In this document: positions 43,927-53,603 of the stretch, one piece after another
Numbering within the stretch: position 1 is the first letter of the stretch
Layout of the letters: every line of letters begins with the position of its first letter
Assembly: GCF_018613935.1 (NCBI RefSeq)
Contig: NZ_JAGGPF010000003.1
Coordinates: forward strand, 1-64,000
Source of the DNA: Agromyces sp. ISL-38
GTDB taxonomy: Bacteria > Actinomycetota > Actinomycetes > Actinomycetales > Microbacteriaceae
Length of the DNA stretch: 64,000 bases
Reading direction: 5' to 3'
Translations under genes and position numbers: made by a program
The notes under the pieces: model-generated
The model's input: the letters and a program-made list of their open reading frames with translations, nothing else
Told to the model about the DNA's origin: nothing
Databases searched by the model: none

Positions 43927-46900
43927 TCAGCGGTTCTCATAGCGTGCCGTCACGCCGGCGACCTCAACATCCAACCAGACCCGATCGCCGGGTTGCGCCT
44001 CGGGAACCTCGCACGTCGTCGCCGACTGCGACAAGCGCCCGTTGGTGTCGCCATCCACTCCGCACCAGAACGCCGCCGGCAGGCCGGAGTTCTCCGGGGC
44101 CGCGGTCCACGACCAGGTCTTCGTCGTCTCGTTCCACACGCGGCTCGGCAGGGCGAAGGTGAGCGAGGGCACCGCATCGGCCGGCTGGGTCTGCGACCAC
44201 GGCCCGCAACTTCCCCAGAGGGTGCAGGCCCGCACCTGGAAGCGTGCCGCCTCGCCGAACGGGCGGTTCAGGAGCGGACGGAGCCAGCCCGATCCGCTGA
44301 AGTCCCGCACCGATCCGGGGATGTGAGCGCCGTTGGAGTCCACCGCGACGATCTCGTATCGCCAGGCGTTCCCGTCGACCTTCTCGATGTACCGGTCCCA
44401 GGTCTCGATGTTCATCCAGGCCATCGCGCTCTTCACTGGGCCCGCGCCGCCTGGCGCCGGGCGCACGACCGTGCTCGCGACCTCGGTGTTGACGCATGCA
44501 GCACGGTTGAAGCCCCACACGAGGAACGAGTACTTGGCCGCCTCGGTGGCCGTGCCGGCGAATTGCACGCTCGATGCTTCGGGGCCGACGTGCACGACCT
44601 CTGCGACACTGCCGCCGGTGGCCGGCGGGACGACCGTTCCCGGAGCCGGGCTCGTCACCCCGCACGCCTGGGGCCCCGACGGCACGCTCGACTCGCCCTC
44701 GACGAGCCGCTGCACGAAGTACCCTCCGATCGCGTCGCCGTTGCCGGAGAAGGGCGACCACGACACCGTCACCGAGCCGGCGAGCGCGTCGCCGGTCACC
44801 GCGATGGCTCCCGCGACGGGCGCCCCGAACGGAGTGCCCGAACCGCCGGCCTCGTTCCAGGCGGTGAGCGCGGGGTAGGCCTCGTTGCGTGCACTCACGG
44901 TGAACGGCACCTGGCTGCCGTTCTCGAGGGACTGCGACTCCATGCCGCAGAGCGTCGCCGTGCACGCGCTCGCCGCCGACACCTCGGTGGAGACGCCGGC
45001 GACGGTCACGACGTAGGAGCCGACGGTGCTGCCCGCCCCGGTCGACACGGGCGCCCATTCGATGCGGAGTCGACCGTCGAGCGGCATCGCGCGCAGGTCG
45101 GTGGGCGGCGGCGGCACGACATCGGACCAGATCGGGCCGGGTGCCTCGACCGGGTCGGAGAGTCCGATGCCGTTGCGTGCCTGGATCCGCACGATGACGG
45201 CGTTCGCCTCGCCATTGCCCGGCGTCGCGACCGTGCAGGTCGTCGCAGCGCACGTGGAGGTCTGCACGACCTCGCGGCCGCCGGGGGCGAGCAGCGCGAT
45301 CTCGTATCCGGAGATCGGCGAGTTGTTGAACCCGCCGGCGCCGAAGGTCACGTCGAGTGTGCCGTCCGCGAATCCGGTCACCTGTGGGCCGGTGACGGGA
45401 TCGGGTCGGTCCTGCACCGAGATCGTGACCGTTCCCCACGCGTACCGGCTGGGATCGTCGGTGGCGTCGGCGACCTGGTATTGCAGGGTCGTGTTCACCG
45501 GCGCGGCCGACGGGTCGACCGATACCGCGAGGGTGGAGCGGTCGGAGCTGGGTTCGATCGTGACACCCGCGGGGAGGCTCTCGTCGAGGCCGCGCACGCC
45601 GACCACCCGCAGCGGCGTCTCGGGGAACGGGTTCGTGGCGCGATCGTTCGCGAGCACATCGATCGACGTCGTCTGGCCGCGAGGTGCGATCGCGTGGTCG
45701 TCGGCGGGTTCTGCGAGCGGCCGGGTCGACGGCACGACGCGCAGGTCGATCCGGCCGGGCCGTCCGGCGCCTGCCGGATCGGTGACGCCGACCGCCACTG
45801 ACGCGCGCGTTCCCTGCACTGTCGATTCCGAGGCCGCGATGGTGAGCTCGTCGCCCGCCAGCGACACCTCGAATCCGTCGGCGAACGGCGGAAGCACCTC
45901 GAACTCGAGCCGGTCGACCTCGTCGGGGTAGGGGTAGTTCGTGAGCTTCATGAGTTCGATCGTCTTCGACTGGCCCGGCTCGAAGTCGATGACGCCGCCG
46001 GTGAAGACCGGCGGCTGGTTCTCGGTCGGCAGGACCGTGATCGGGATCACGATGGTGCCGGTGCGGCCGGTCGGGTCTGCTGCGGACTCGCCGTCGGTCA
46101 CGGTGAACGAGAGCGAGGCCGGGCCGAAGTAGCCGTTCTCGCTCTGATAGCGCAGCGAGTCCTGGTCGACGACGAGCTCGGTGCCGTCGTCATGCGAGGC
46201 GCGCACGGTCGCGGCATCCGTCAGCCGAACCGGGCGACCGGATGCCGCGATGACGAACTCCGCGAGCTCGATCCGCACCTCTTCGCCGCTCACGACCTCC
46301 ACTCGGGGGGCATCGCGGCGCAACTGCGGCAGGGCGTCGTCTCGGCCGGGCACCCAGATGAAGGCGTATGCCGTGACGTCGGGGTCTTCGGGGTGGCTGA
46401 CCGAGAAGGGGATGATGCGCCGGCGATCCTGGATCTCGACGCGGATGCTGCCGTCTCGGCGCACCTCGACGCCGCTCGTATAGCCGTCGACGAGACCCAC
46501 GGTGAGGTCGGCGGCGGGGGCATCGGCGAGGAAGACGTTGCGGAGCACCGGGACGTCGATCCGCTCCTTGTCGAGGATGTCGCTGAGGCTCAGGACGGTG
46601 TCGGACGCCTCAGGTCGTGCGAGCGGGGCGTCGGGCCGGGCCTCGACGGTGAGGAAGCTCGACGCCTCGCCGAGATGCTCGTTCTCGACGGTGTAGATGA
46701 ATCCGTACAACCCCTCGCCGTCGGGCACGGTGACCTCGATGCGGTCGCCGTCGACGACCGCGGTGGCTCCCCCGGTATTGGGCTCGACCGAGCGGAGGCT
46801 GAGCGCTCCCCCGTCGGGATCCGAGTCGTTCTCGAGCACTCGCACGGAGATGGTCCGCCCCGGGCGCACGGTGACCTTGTCTTCGACGGCGATCGGGGCA

Positions 46901-49800
46901 CGGGCCCCATCGAGCCTCTGCGCGATGCCGACTCGCACGGTGCCGGTGGCGCGAGCGCCGAGTGCATCGACGACGGCGTACTGGAACGTGTCTGTTCCCG
47001 CGGAGTACTCGCCCGCCTGGTACTCGAGCCAGTCGCCGCCCCGGTCGACCACCGTGCCGAGATCGGGATTCGATTCCTGGCCGAGCAGCTGCACCGAGTC
47101 GCCGTCGGGGTCGGCGCCGCCGAGCGGGATGGGGATGCGCACCGTGTCGCCGGTGAGCACCCGCGCGGTGACCGTCGCCGGCACGGGCGGGGTGTTCGTC
47201 TCGGGGTCGGCGGCCCGCACCGAGATCGCCACGCTCGCGGTGGCGTATTGCCCGTCTGGCGCGAGCACCCGGTAGACGGCCTCGAACTCGCCCGGCTCCT
47301 CGGGCGCGAAGTACCGGAGGTGGTCGCCGTCGACGAAGAGCAGGCCGGCGGCGGGCAGCGTGTCGAGGTCGGGCGCCAGGGTGAGCGGGAGCGCATCGGG
47401 ATGCTCGTCGTTGTCGAGCACGGCGATGTCGATGACGTCGCCCGTGCGCGACGAGATCGTGTCTGGGGCTGCGACGGGCGGTTGGGTCCGGTCGGGTTCG
47501 AGGACCGCGACGAGCGTCACCTCGCCCTCGGCATCGGCGAGCCCGTTGCTCACGCGATAGCCGAACGTCGTCGAGCCGGTGTCGAGGGGTCGCGAGAGCG
47601 TGACGCGCAGGATGCGGTGATCGATGACCTCGACTCGCACTCCCTCGTCCTCCGCGGTGTCGGTGAGGCCCGTCACGATGAGCACACCGCCCGTCGGATC
47701 GATGTCGGTCGCGAGCACGTCGACGTCGACGGGCTGGTTCGCATGGAGGAACGCGGTGTGCGGCACGGTGATCGGCGTCGTGTCGCGCTCGGGTGGCGCC
47801 GAGACCTCGACGCGCACGAGACCGGTCGCCGTGTCCGCGCCGTCGGTCGCCGTGTACTCGAGATAGTGGGTGCCCACCACGTCGCTCGTGAAGCGGAAGG
47901 TGCCCCCGTCGAAGTCGGGCGTGAGCTGTACATCGGGCTTCGCGGGCACCGCACTCAGTCGCACCTGGCCCGAGCCGCCGCGAACGTAGCGCAGCGGTTC
48001 GATGCGGATCTCCTGCCCGGCGGTCGCGAGCGCCACGAAGGGGTCGGCGACGAGCTCCACGTCACCCGGCGCCCGCACCGAGATCTCGAGGATGCCGCCG
48101 GCCTCGGCGCGGCCGTCGGACACGACGAGCGAGACCGTGCGCGCCGCACCGGGAGCGCCCTTCTCGTCGAACACGACGATGCCATCGGCCGTCGACGAGA
48201 TCGCGTCGGGCGCCGCTGCTTCGGCCCGATGAAGGAAGAACGGATCGCCGTCGGGGTCGACCCAGTCGCCGAGCACCGGCGTGGTCACCCGCCCCTGCGA
48301 CGCGACCGAGGCGCGCGACAGGCGCATCTGTTCGGGCGGCGAGTTCTCATCGGGCTCGCGCACGCCGACCTGTACCGTCGCGTGCGCGGTGCCGCCCCGG
48401 CCGTCAGTCACGGTGTAGCCGAAGGCGAGGGTGCCGGATGCCGCGTCGTCGAGCGTGAGCTGCAGCTGCTGGTTGCTCGCGATGAGATCGATTCGGGCGC
48501 CGGGCGGCAGCTCGCCGTCGATCGAGTCCACGACGAGCACGTCGCCGTTCGCGTCGTAGTCGTTCAGGAGCACCGGCAGCACGGTCGACCGGCCCGGGCG
48601 CGCTCCGAACTCGTCGGCCTCCGCGACGGGCGGCGCCTGGCTCTTCTCGATCGTGGGCTTGGTGTCGGGATCGTTCTGCTCGACGGTCTCCTCATCCTGC
48701 TCCGTGGCGAGCAACTCGTCCCAGTTGTCGATGAGGCCGTAGTCGTCCGACGCGGCCCACGTCCGGCCGGAGCGCCGATCGTTCAGCACGAGGGCGCCCC
48801 CGTTGGCGAGGTACGACAGCTCGGCACCGGCCCCGCCGTCGAGTTCGATGAGCCGCTCGTTGCTCGGGGCGCATGATCGCCATGCTGAGCCGTTCGCCCA
48901 TGCCGCGTGCAGGCATCCGTCGTGGACGAAGGGCGCGGCCGGCGTGCCCGCGCGGCCACCGACGAGCTCACCCGGCTCTGCGCCGTCGAGACCCACTCCG
49001 ATGAGGCCGTGTCGAGAGGCGATCGCCACTTCGTCGCCCGTGAGCGAGGGCGCCTGCAGCTTGGGGACGTCGCCCGGGTCGAGCATCCCGGAGAGGTCGA
49101 TCGGGGAATGGCCTTCGAGGTGCAGCGTACGCCCGCTGACGTCGAGCACCGCCCATCGTCCTCCGACGGACGTGATCTGCACCTCGGGGTCTCCCGAGAC
49201 CGGCTCCAGTTGCCAGCGCGTGGCCACCGTCTCGGCCTCGGCTGCGTCGACGCGCGCGACGACACCCGTCGACGGCGTGTACGCGAAGAGCGTTCCCGCC
49301 TCGTCGACCGAGGTGACCGATCCGGCGCCGAAGGTGAGCACCGGCTCGGCGTCGCTGTCGAATTCGGCGAGGTCGGCCACGGGCACCGACCAGACGTCGC
49401 CCGCGGCGGCGATCACGACGCGTGAACCGGCGAGGGCGAGCGACGTCTCGTCGGGCGGCACCGCGACGGTGTCGATCATCGTCGACGTCGTGGGATCGAC
49501 GATGCCGATGCTCGCCCGATCGGGGTCGAGCACCAGAACGGTCGAGCCCGACTGCACGACCTCGAGATCGGAACTGCCCACTTCGACGATCGAGTTGAGC
49601 TCGAGCACCGCGGTGTTCGCCCGGCCGACAGACTGCAGGCGATCGCTCGCGACCCAGACCGACGCGTCGCCCAGGTCGACGCGCTGCGCAGCGTATCCTC
49701 CGGATGCCACCGCCACGCCGGCGACGAGCGCGACGATCGCCGTCACCGCACCGGCGGTCGCGAGCGCGGACCGGTGAGCGCTGAGATGAGGCAGGTGCAT
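43927..49800 (-). CDS. Giant exported propeller/cadherin-like/Fn3 repeat protein
   Basis: A 1957-residue protein. A single N-terminal membrane segment (ALATAGAVTAIVALVAGVAV) points the rest outside. Residues about 40-360 look like a beta-propeller; an acidic linker follows; from about 410 to 1460 come roughly ten cadherin/VCBS-like Ig domains with repeated N-D-x-D-P-x-G-D motifs (VLLNDYDANGDVLVV, VLENDSDPDGGALSL, VLANDRATNPFPET); from about 1465 onward at least three Fn3-type domains. Asp-rich turns suggest calcium binding. No sortase motif at the C-terminus. Its ATG overlaps the kinase stop (TGATG). Adhesive or cell-envelope scaffold role is inferred. Confidence 0.88.
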   Translation of the reverse strand: MHLPHLSAHRSALATAGAVTAIVALVAGVAVASGGYAAQRVDLGDASVWVASDRLQSVGRANTAVLELNSIVEVGSSDLEVVQSGSTVLVLDPDRASIGIVDPTTSTMIDTVAVPPDETSLALAGSRVVIAAAGDVWSVPVADLAEFDSDAEPVLTFGAGSVTSVDEAGTLFAYTPSTGVVARVDAAEAETVATRWQLEPVSGDPEVQITSVGGRWAVLDVSGRTLHLEGHSPIDLSGMLDPGDVPKLQAPSLTGDEVAIASRHGLIGVGLDGAEPGELVGGRAGTPAAPFVHDGCLHAAWANGSAWRSCAPSNERLIELDGGAGAELSYLANGGALVLNDRRSGRTWAASDDYGLIDNWDELLATEQDEETVEQNDPDTKPTIEKSQAPPVAEADEFGARPGRSTVLPVLLNDYDANGDVLVVDSIDGELPPGARIDLIASNQQLQLTLDDAASGTLAFGYTVTDGRGGTAHATVQVGVREPDENSPPEQMRLSRASVASQGRVTTPVLGDWVDPDGDPFFLHRAEAAAPDAISSTADGIVVFDEKGAPGAARTVSLVVSDGRAEAGGILEISVRAPGDVELVADPFVALATAGQEIRIEPLRYVRGGSGQVRLSAVPAKPDVQLTPDFDGGTFRFTSDVVGTHYLEYTATDGADTATGLVRVEVSAPPERDTTPITVPHTAFLHANQPVDVDVLATDIDPTGGVLIVTGLTDTAEDEGVRVEVIDHRILRVTLSRPLDTGSTTFGYRVSNGLADAEGEVTLVAVLEPDRTQPPVAAPDTISSRTGDVIDIAVLDNDEHPDALPLTLAPDLDTLPAAGLLFVDGDHLRYFAPEEPGEFEAVYRVLAPDGQYATASVAISVRAADPETNTPPVPATVTARVLTGDTVRIPIPLGGADPDGDSVQLLGQESNPDLGTVVDRGGDWLEYQAGEYSAGTDTFQYAVVDALGARATGTVRVGIAQRLDGARAPIAVEDKVTVRPGRTISVRVLENDSDPDGGALSLRSVEPNTGGATAVVDGDRIEVTVPDGEGLYGFIYTVENEHLGEASSFLTVEARPDAPLARPEASDTVLSLSDILDKERIDVPVLRNVFLADAPAADLTVGLVDGYTSGVEVRRDGSIRVEIQDRRRIIPFSVSHPEDPDVTAYAFIWVPGRDDALPQLRRDAPRVEVVSGEEVRIELAEFVIAASGRPVRLTDAATVRASHDDGTELVVDQDSLRYQSENGYFGPASLSFTVTDGESAADPTGRTGTIVIPITVLPTENQPPVFTGGVIDFEPGQSKTIELMKLTNYPYPDEVDRLEFEVLPPFADGFEVSLAGDELTIAASESTVQGTRASVAVGVTDPAGAGRPGRIDLRVVPSTRPLAEPADDHAIAPRGQTTSIDVLANDRATNPFPETPLRVVGVRGLDESLPAGVTIEPSSDRSTLAVSVDPSAAPVNTTLQYQVADATDDPSRYAWGTVTISVQDRPDPVTGPQVTGFADGTLDVTFGAGGFNNSPISGYEIALLAPGGREVVQTSTCAATTCTVATPGNGEANAVIVRIQARNGIGLSDPVEAPGPIWSDVVPPPPTDLRAMPLDGRLRIEWAPVSTGAGSTVGSYVVTVAGVSTEVSAASACTATLCGMESQSLENGSQVPFTVSARNEAYPALTAWNEAGGSGTPFGAPVAGAIAVTGDALAGSVTVSWSPFSGNGDAIGGYFVQRLVEGESSVPSGPQACGVTSPAPGTVVPPATGGSVAEVVHVGPEASSVQFAGTATEAAKYSFLVWGFNRAACVNTEVASTVVRPAPGGAGPVKSAMAWMNIETWDRYIEKVDGNAWRYEIVAVDSNGAHIPGSVRDFSGSGWLRPLLNRPFGEAARFQVRACTLWGSCGPWSQTQPADAVPSLTFALPSRVWNETTKTWSWTAAPENSGLPAAFWCGVDGDTNGRLSQSATTCEVPEAQPGDRVWLDVEVAGVTARYENR

Positions 49801-51212
49801 CAACCAGTGCCCCCGTCGATATCGATGCAGCGTTCGGCGCTCGGCTGTCCGGACTTGCCGTCGCGAGTGACCGTGACATTGGCACAGACCCGATTCCGGC
49901 CGTCGATCTCGACGGGGAAGCGGGGCTCTCGTTGCATCGGCGAGGCCTCGCCGTCGACCGTGACGATGTACGCGTCACCGCGCTCGATCCCCGGGTCGTT
50001 CCAGGAGAAGACGACCGCGGCATCCTCGACGACCGCCTGCACGTCGCTGACGACGGGGATCGTTCGCGTGCCCTGTACGACGGCGAGCACGCCGGCGCCG
50101 ACGAGCGCGACGAGCAGGGCCGCGACGATCGAGACGCCCCACGCGACGCGCTTCGTGCTGGGAGGTGTCGTGCGGCTTCGACCGGAAGTGGATTCAGGCG
50201 AGCGGGACTCGAGGCCGTGCACCGAGCCCGAGACCCGGGCGGCGCGGCGGCGTTTGCGGCTGGAATCCAGTGCACCGGCGCGATTCCCGGCCGTGATCCG
50301 GGTGCGGTCGTCGAGATCGACGGCGGTGGCAAGCGCCCAGTCGTCCATCGCGACCTCGAGTGGCGTCTGGGGAAGGCCGAGCTCCTCCTCCACCGATTGG
50401 AGGTCGCGGATGAACTCGAGTGCGTTCGCCTGCCGCATCGCGGGACGTCGCGACATCGAGCGGGCGAGCACCGCCTCGAGACTCCTCGGCACATCGACTC
50501 GGCCGGTCGGCGATGGCTTCGCCTTGTCGATCCGCGCCATCACGGCGCTGGACCCGTTGTCGCCGCCGGGCACCTCGAAGGGGCTCCGCCCTGCGAGCAA
50601 CGAGTACACCGTGGCACCGAGCGACCAGACCTCGCTCGCGACGGAGCCCGAGACCTCGTCATGCAGCACTTCGGGTGCCGACCACGGGATGGAGAGGCCG
50701 ACCGCCTCGATCGATTCGGCCTCGCCGAGAGTCGCCGCGATGCCGAAGTCGGACAGCACCGGGTGCCCGTAGGCCGTCGTCAGGATGTTCGAGGGCTTGA
50801 TGTCGCGATGCAGGACCCCTTGGCGATGCGCCGTCTCGACCGCACTCGCGATGCGCACGCCGGTCGCGAGCACTTCGGCGATCGGCAATTGCACCGCTCG
50901 GTAGCGCTGGCCGAGCGTCGCCGAGCAGTACTCCATCACGAGGTACGGCCGCCCGTCGGCGGCAACGCTGGCCTGGTACACGGTGAGGATCGAGGGGTGC
51001 GAGCTCAGCTGGGCCATCAGATTGGCCTCGGCCTGGAACATCTGGCGGAGCCCGTCGTTCACGACCTCGGCGAGGAGCACCTTCACTGCCACGAGGCGCC
51101 TCGGCATGTTCTGCTCGTACAGGAACACGTCGGCGAAACCGCCGGAGCCGAGGACGCGGATGAAGGCGAAGCCGGGCAGGCTCGGCGGAGTGGACGGCAG
51201 TCGCCTCGACAA
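49800..51212 (-). CDS. Membrane Ser/Thr protein kinase with Fn3-like ectodomain
   Basis: A 470-residue Hanks-type kinase. The P-loop is LGSGGFADVFLY, the Lys VAVKVLL, catalytic loop VLHRDIKPSNIL, DFG in LSDFGIA, and APE as SAPEVL; it appears active. A Ser/Arg-rich juxtamembrane stretch and one membrane segment (VSIVAALLVALVGAGVLAVV) precede a roughly 85-residue extracellular Fn3-like domain with two Cys, in place of the usual PASTA repeats. The TTG at 51212 is preferred because GGGAGGA lies just upstream. Heads the kinase-giant-MoxR-DUF58-transglutaminase run. Confidence 0.9.
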   Translation of the reverse strand: MSRRLPSTPPSLPGFAFIRVLGSGGFADVFLYEQNMPRRLVAVKVLLAEVVNDGLRQMFQAEANLMAQLSSHPSILTVYQASVAADGRPYLVMEYCSATLGQRYRAVQLPIAEVLATGVRIASAVETAHRQGVLHRDIKPSNILTTAYGHPVLSDFGIAATLGEAESIEAVGLSIPWSAPEVLHDEVSGSVASEVWSLGATVYSLLAGRSPFEVPGGDNGSSAVMARIDKAKPSPTGRVDVPRSLEAVLARSMSRRPAMRQANALEFIRDLQSVEEELGLPQTPLEVAMDDWALATAVDLDDRTRITAGNRAGALDSSRKRRRAARVSGSVHGLESRSPESTSGRSRTTPPSTKRVAWGVSIVAALLVALVGAGVLAVVQGTRTIPVVSDVQAVVEDAAVVFSWNDPGIERGDAYIVTVDGEASPMQREPRFPVEIDGRNRVCANVTVTRDGKSGQPSAERCIDIDGGTG

Positions 51213-51326
51213 CGGTCCTCCCAGTGATCTTCGGGCCGATCCACGCCGACCGGAGCCGGCGGCGCCGGGTGTCCCCAATTGTAGATGCGCGACACTCGGC
51301 GTCGCGAAAATCGTGAGGCGGTCGCC

Positions 51327-52127
51327 TCAGCTCGCCGCGGCCTCGGGGCGCACGACCCTCAGCACGTCGACGACGATGACGGTCACGTTGTCGCGTCCGC
51401 CGTTGCCGAGCGCCGCGTCGAGCAACTGGCGGCCCGCTTTCTCCGCTTTCGCGTTCGCGACGAGGAAGTGCCGGATGCCGTAGGAGGTGAGCTCCTTCGT
51501 GAGGCCGTCGGAGCAGATCAGGAGTCGCATCCCCTCTTCGACCGCGATCGCGCGGTAGTCGGGAATGGGCGCCTCGTGGAAGCCGACGGCGCGCGTGATG
51601 ACATTCGAGTGCGGGTGCGTGTCGGCCTCTTCGCGCGTGATCTGGCCGGCGTCGACGAGCTCCTGCACGATCGAGTGGTCGACCGTCAATTGCTCGAGCG
51701 TTCCGCTCACGAGCCGGTACACGCGTGAGTCTCCGATGTTGAAGACGATCCAGGCGGGCTCGTCGGCGATCGCCCCGAGGGCCGCCCCCGTGACCGTCGT
51801 GCCGCTTCCCTCGTCGGTGACGCCTGCGCCCCGGCCCATGTCCTGCACGGCGAGACGCAGGGCCGAGTCGACCTCGGGCGTTCCGATCAGGATCTTGCCA
51901 CCATGCTCGGCGAGTCTCGTGACAACGGCGGCACTGGCGAAGTCGCCGGCGGCGTGGCCGCCCATTCCATCGGCGACGGCGAAGATCGGCGCCTGGGCGA
52001 TGTAGCTGTCTTCGTTGACCTCACGGCGAAGGCCGGTGTCGGTCATCGCCGCCCACGCGAGGGTGATCTCGGTGCCGTCTGGCAGGGTGATCCGATGGCG
52101 GGCGTTGCCATTGCCTATCTGCGTCAC
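51327..52127 (-). CDS. PP2C-family Ser/Thr phosphatase
   Basis: A 266-residue metal-dependent phosphatase that should reverse the kinase's work. Motifs: TDTGLRREVNEDSY, AVADGMGGHAAG, GSGTTVTGAAL, VFNIGDSRVYRL, DHSIVQELVDAGQI, LLICSDGLTKEL, and GNGGRDNVTVIVV. All metal-binding Asp are present. GTG start at 52127, 25 bases after the FHA gene's stop. A 114-base gap separates it from the kinase. Confidence 0.94.
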   Translation of the reverse strand: MTQIGNGNARHRITLPDGTEITLAWAAMTDTGLRREVNEDSYIAQAPIFAVADGMGGHAAGDFASAAVVTRLAEHGGKILIGTPEVDSALRLAVQDMGRGAGVTDEGSGTTVTGAALGAIADEPAWIVFNIGDSRVYRLVSGTLEQLTVDHSIVQELVDAGQITREEADTHPHSNVITRAVGFHEAPIPDYRAIAVEEGMRLLICSDGLTKELTSYGIRHFLVANAKAEKAGRQLLDAALGNGGRDNVTVIVVDVLRVVRPEAAAS

Positions 52128-52152
52128 CGGTGCGGCCTGCTGTCTGATCGGA

Positions 52153-53373
52153 TCACTGGGGGAACGGAGCTCCGTGGGCGGGGAGGATCTCGACGATCGT
52201 ATCGTCTCCGAGGTCGAGGGTGGTGCCGGCAGTCACGACAATTGACTCGCCGGCCCGCATCCGGCGCGATCCCCTCGCGGTGCGGACGATCGTGCCGTTC
52301 GTCGAGCGGAGGTCGGTGGCGACGAGGCGCTTCCCGTCGAGCCGCAGTTCGAGGTGGGTGCCGGAGACGGCGGCGGTGGGCGAGTCGACCGCGACGAGCT
52401 CCGGAGCGGCACCGGGTCGCCCGACCGGCGGCGGCAGGGGACGCCGTCCGATGAGCACCGGTCCCGTGAGCGTGCGCGGCGACTCGCCGGCGATGCGGTA
52501 TCGCGGCCCGGTCGGCGATGCCGTCAGGTCGGGTTCTGGATCGGGCTTGCGGGGTGAGGCGGCGGGAGCGGGCGTACGCGCGAGCGAGGCATCCGATCCC
52601 GATGCCGTCGGCGGAGCGGATGCCGCGACGTCGGCCGGCCCTCGCGCCGGAACCGGATGCATCGTGCGTGCCCCCGGCACCGCGGGTTCGAGCCCCTCGA
52701 GCTGCGCATCGAGCGGCACCGGCCGAGCCGGTCGCGGCCCCGGATTCGCGACCGGCCGCGGCGTCAGCACGGTGTCGGCATCGATCGTGGACGGGCGCGG
52801 GCGGAGCACCGTGTCGGGGGCGAACTCCTCGACGGCCACCGGGTTCCCGACCGGCACGACGACGCTCTCGTCATGGGTCGCAGGTCGGCGTCTCGGCACC
52901 GACGACCACTCGACGGCGGAGGCGCGGAGGCTCGCTCGCGCGTGCTCGAGGTGGTGCGCCGCCTCGCCGAGCGGCCCGAGCGGGGTGTCCGAGCCGGCGA
53001 GACGCAGCGCCACCACGTCAGTGAAGTCGGCGAGATGCCATGGCCGGATGCCTCGCGCGTCGAAGCGCCGGCTGCCGCCCGGGGAGTCGAGGTCGACGAC
53101 CGCCTCACCGCGCACGACTGCGGTGACGGCCGTCACGTCGTCTTCGCCCCACCAGACGAGCGCGAACGACTCGACGGGATGCTCGCGACCGATCGGGATG
53201 AGCCCGACGAGCGCCTCGAGGCTCGGCGACGGGTCGCTCGCCGACTCCGCGAGCGCGGAGAGGGTCGCGGCGGGCGCGGGCGCGGCGAGCGCTGCGATGA
53301 AGCGGTCGCCCACAATCACGTCCCACGCCGGCGCGCCGGTCGTCGCGGAGCTGGAGAACGTGCCGGCGACCAT
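52153..53373 (-). CDS. FHA-domain protein with long Pro/Ala-rich linker
   Basis: A 406-residue cytoplasmic protein. The N-terminal 170 residues (AWDVIVGDRFIAAL, SFALVWWGEDDVTAV) form a domain I do not recognise. A disordered Pro/Ala/Arg-rich linker with several Asp-Thr-Val-Leu sites (DTVLRPRP, DTVLTPRP), likely phosphothreonine sites, precedes a C-terminal FHA domain (LIGRRPLPPPVGRPG, VSGTHLELRLDGKRLVATDLRSTNGTIV). The ATG at 53373 has CAGACT 7 bases upstream, a possible leaderless promoter for the cluster. First gene of the nine-gene block. Confidence 0.85.
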   Translation of the reverse strand: MVAGTFSSSATTGAPAWDVIVGDRFIAALAAPAPAATLSALAESASDPSPSLEALVGLIPIGREHPVESFALVWWGEDDVTAVTAVVRGEAVVDLDSPGGSRRFDARGIRPWHLADFTDVVALRLAGSDTPLGPLGEAAHHLEHARASLRASAVEWSSVPRRRPATHDESVVVPVGNPVAVEEFAPDTVLRPRPSTIDADTVLTPRPVANPGPRPARPVPLDAQLEGLEPAVPGARTMHPVPARGPADVAASAPPTASGSDASLARTPAPAASPRKPDPEPDLTASPTGPRYRIAGESPRTLTGPVLIGRRPLPPPVGRPGAAPELVAVDSPTAAVSGTHLELRLDGKRLVATDLRSTNGTIVRTARGSRRMRAGESIVVTAGTTLDLGDDTIVEILPAHGAPFPQ

Positions 53374-53603
53374 GTCGTCCAGTCTGGCACCGTGCGATCC
53401 TCTGACCGTGCCGGTCGCCGGAATCGCCTCCCATGCAGCTGACGTGCGTGATGCGGTCGCCCGGTGAGGGAGCCGATGCCGGATGCCAGGTTCGCCACGA
53501 GATTCGCTCCGGGACACGAGCCAAACCATGGAATCAGTTGCAAGAACAGACAAATTCGACGGAATCGCTTGCCTGCGGCATCCGTCACTGTCACAATCGA
53601 CCC

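Noticed and set aside
46192-48876. Plus-strand frame of about 890 codons opposite the giant repeat gene
   Set aside because: Mirrors the Asp/Val/Gly-rich repeats; no start signal, no domain.
51213-51326. Possible small gene between PP2C and kinase
   Set aside because: No frame with a ribosome site and protein-like composition; the 114 bases look like leader sequence.
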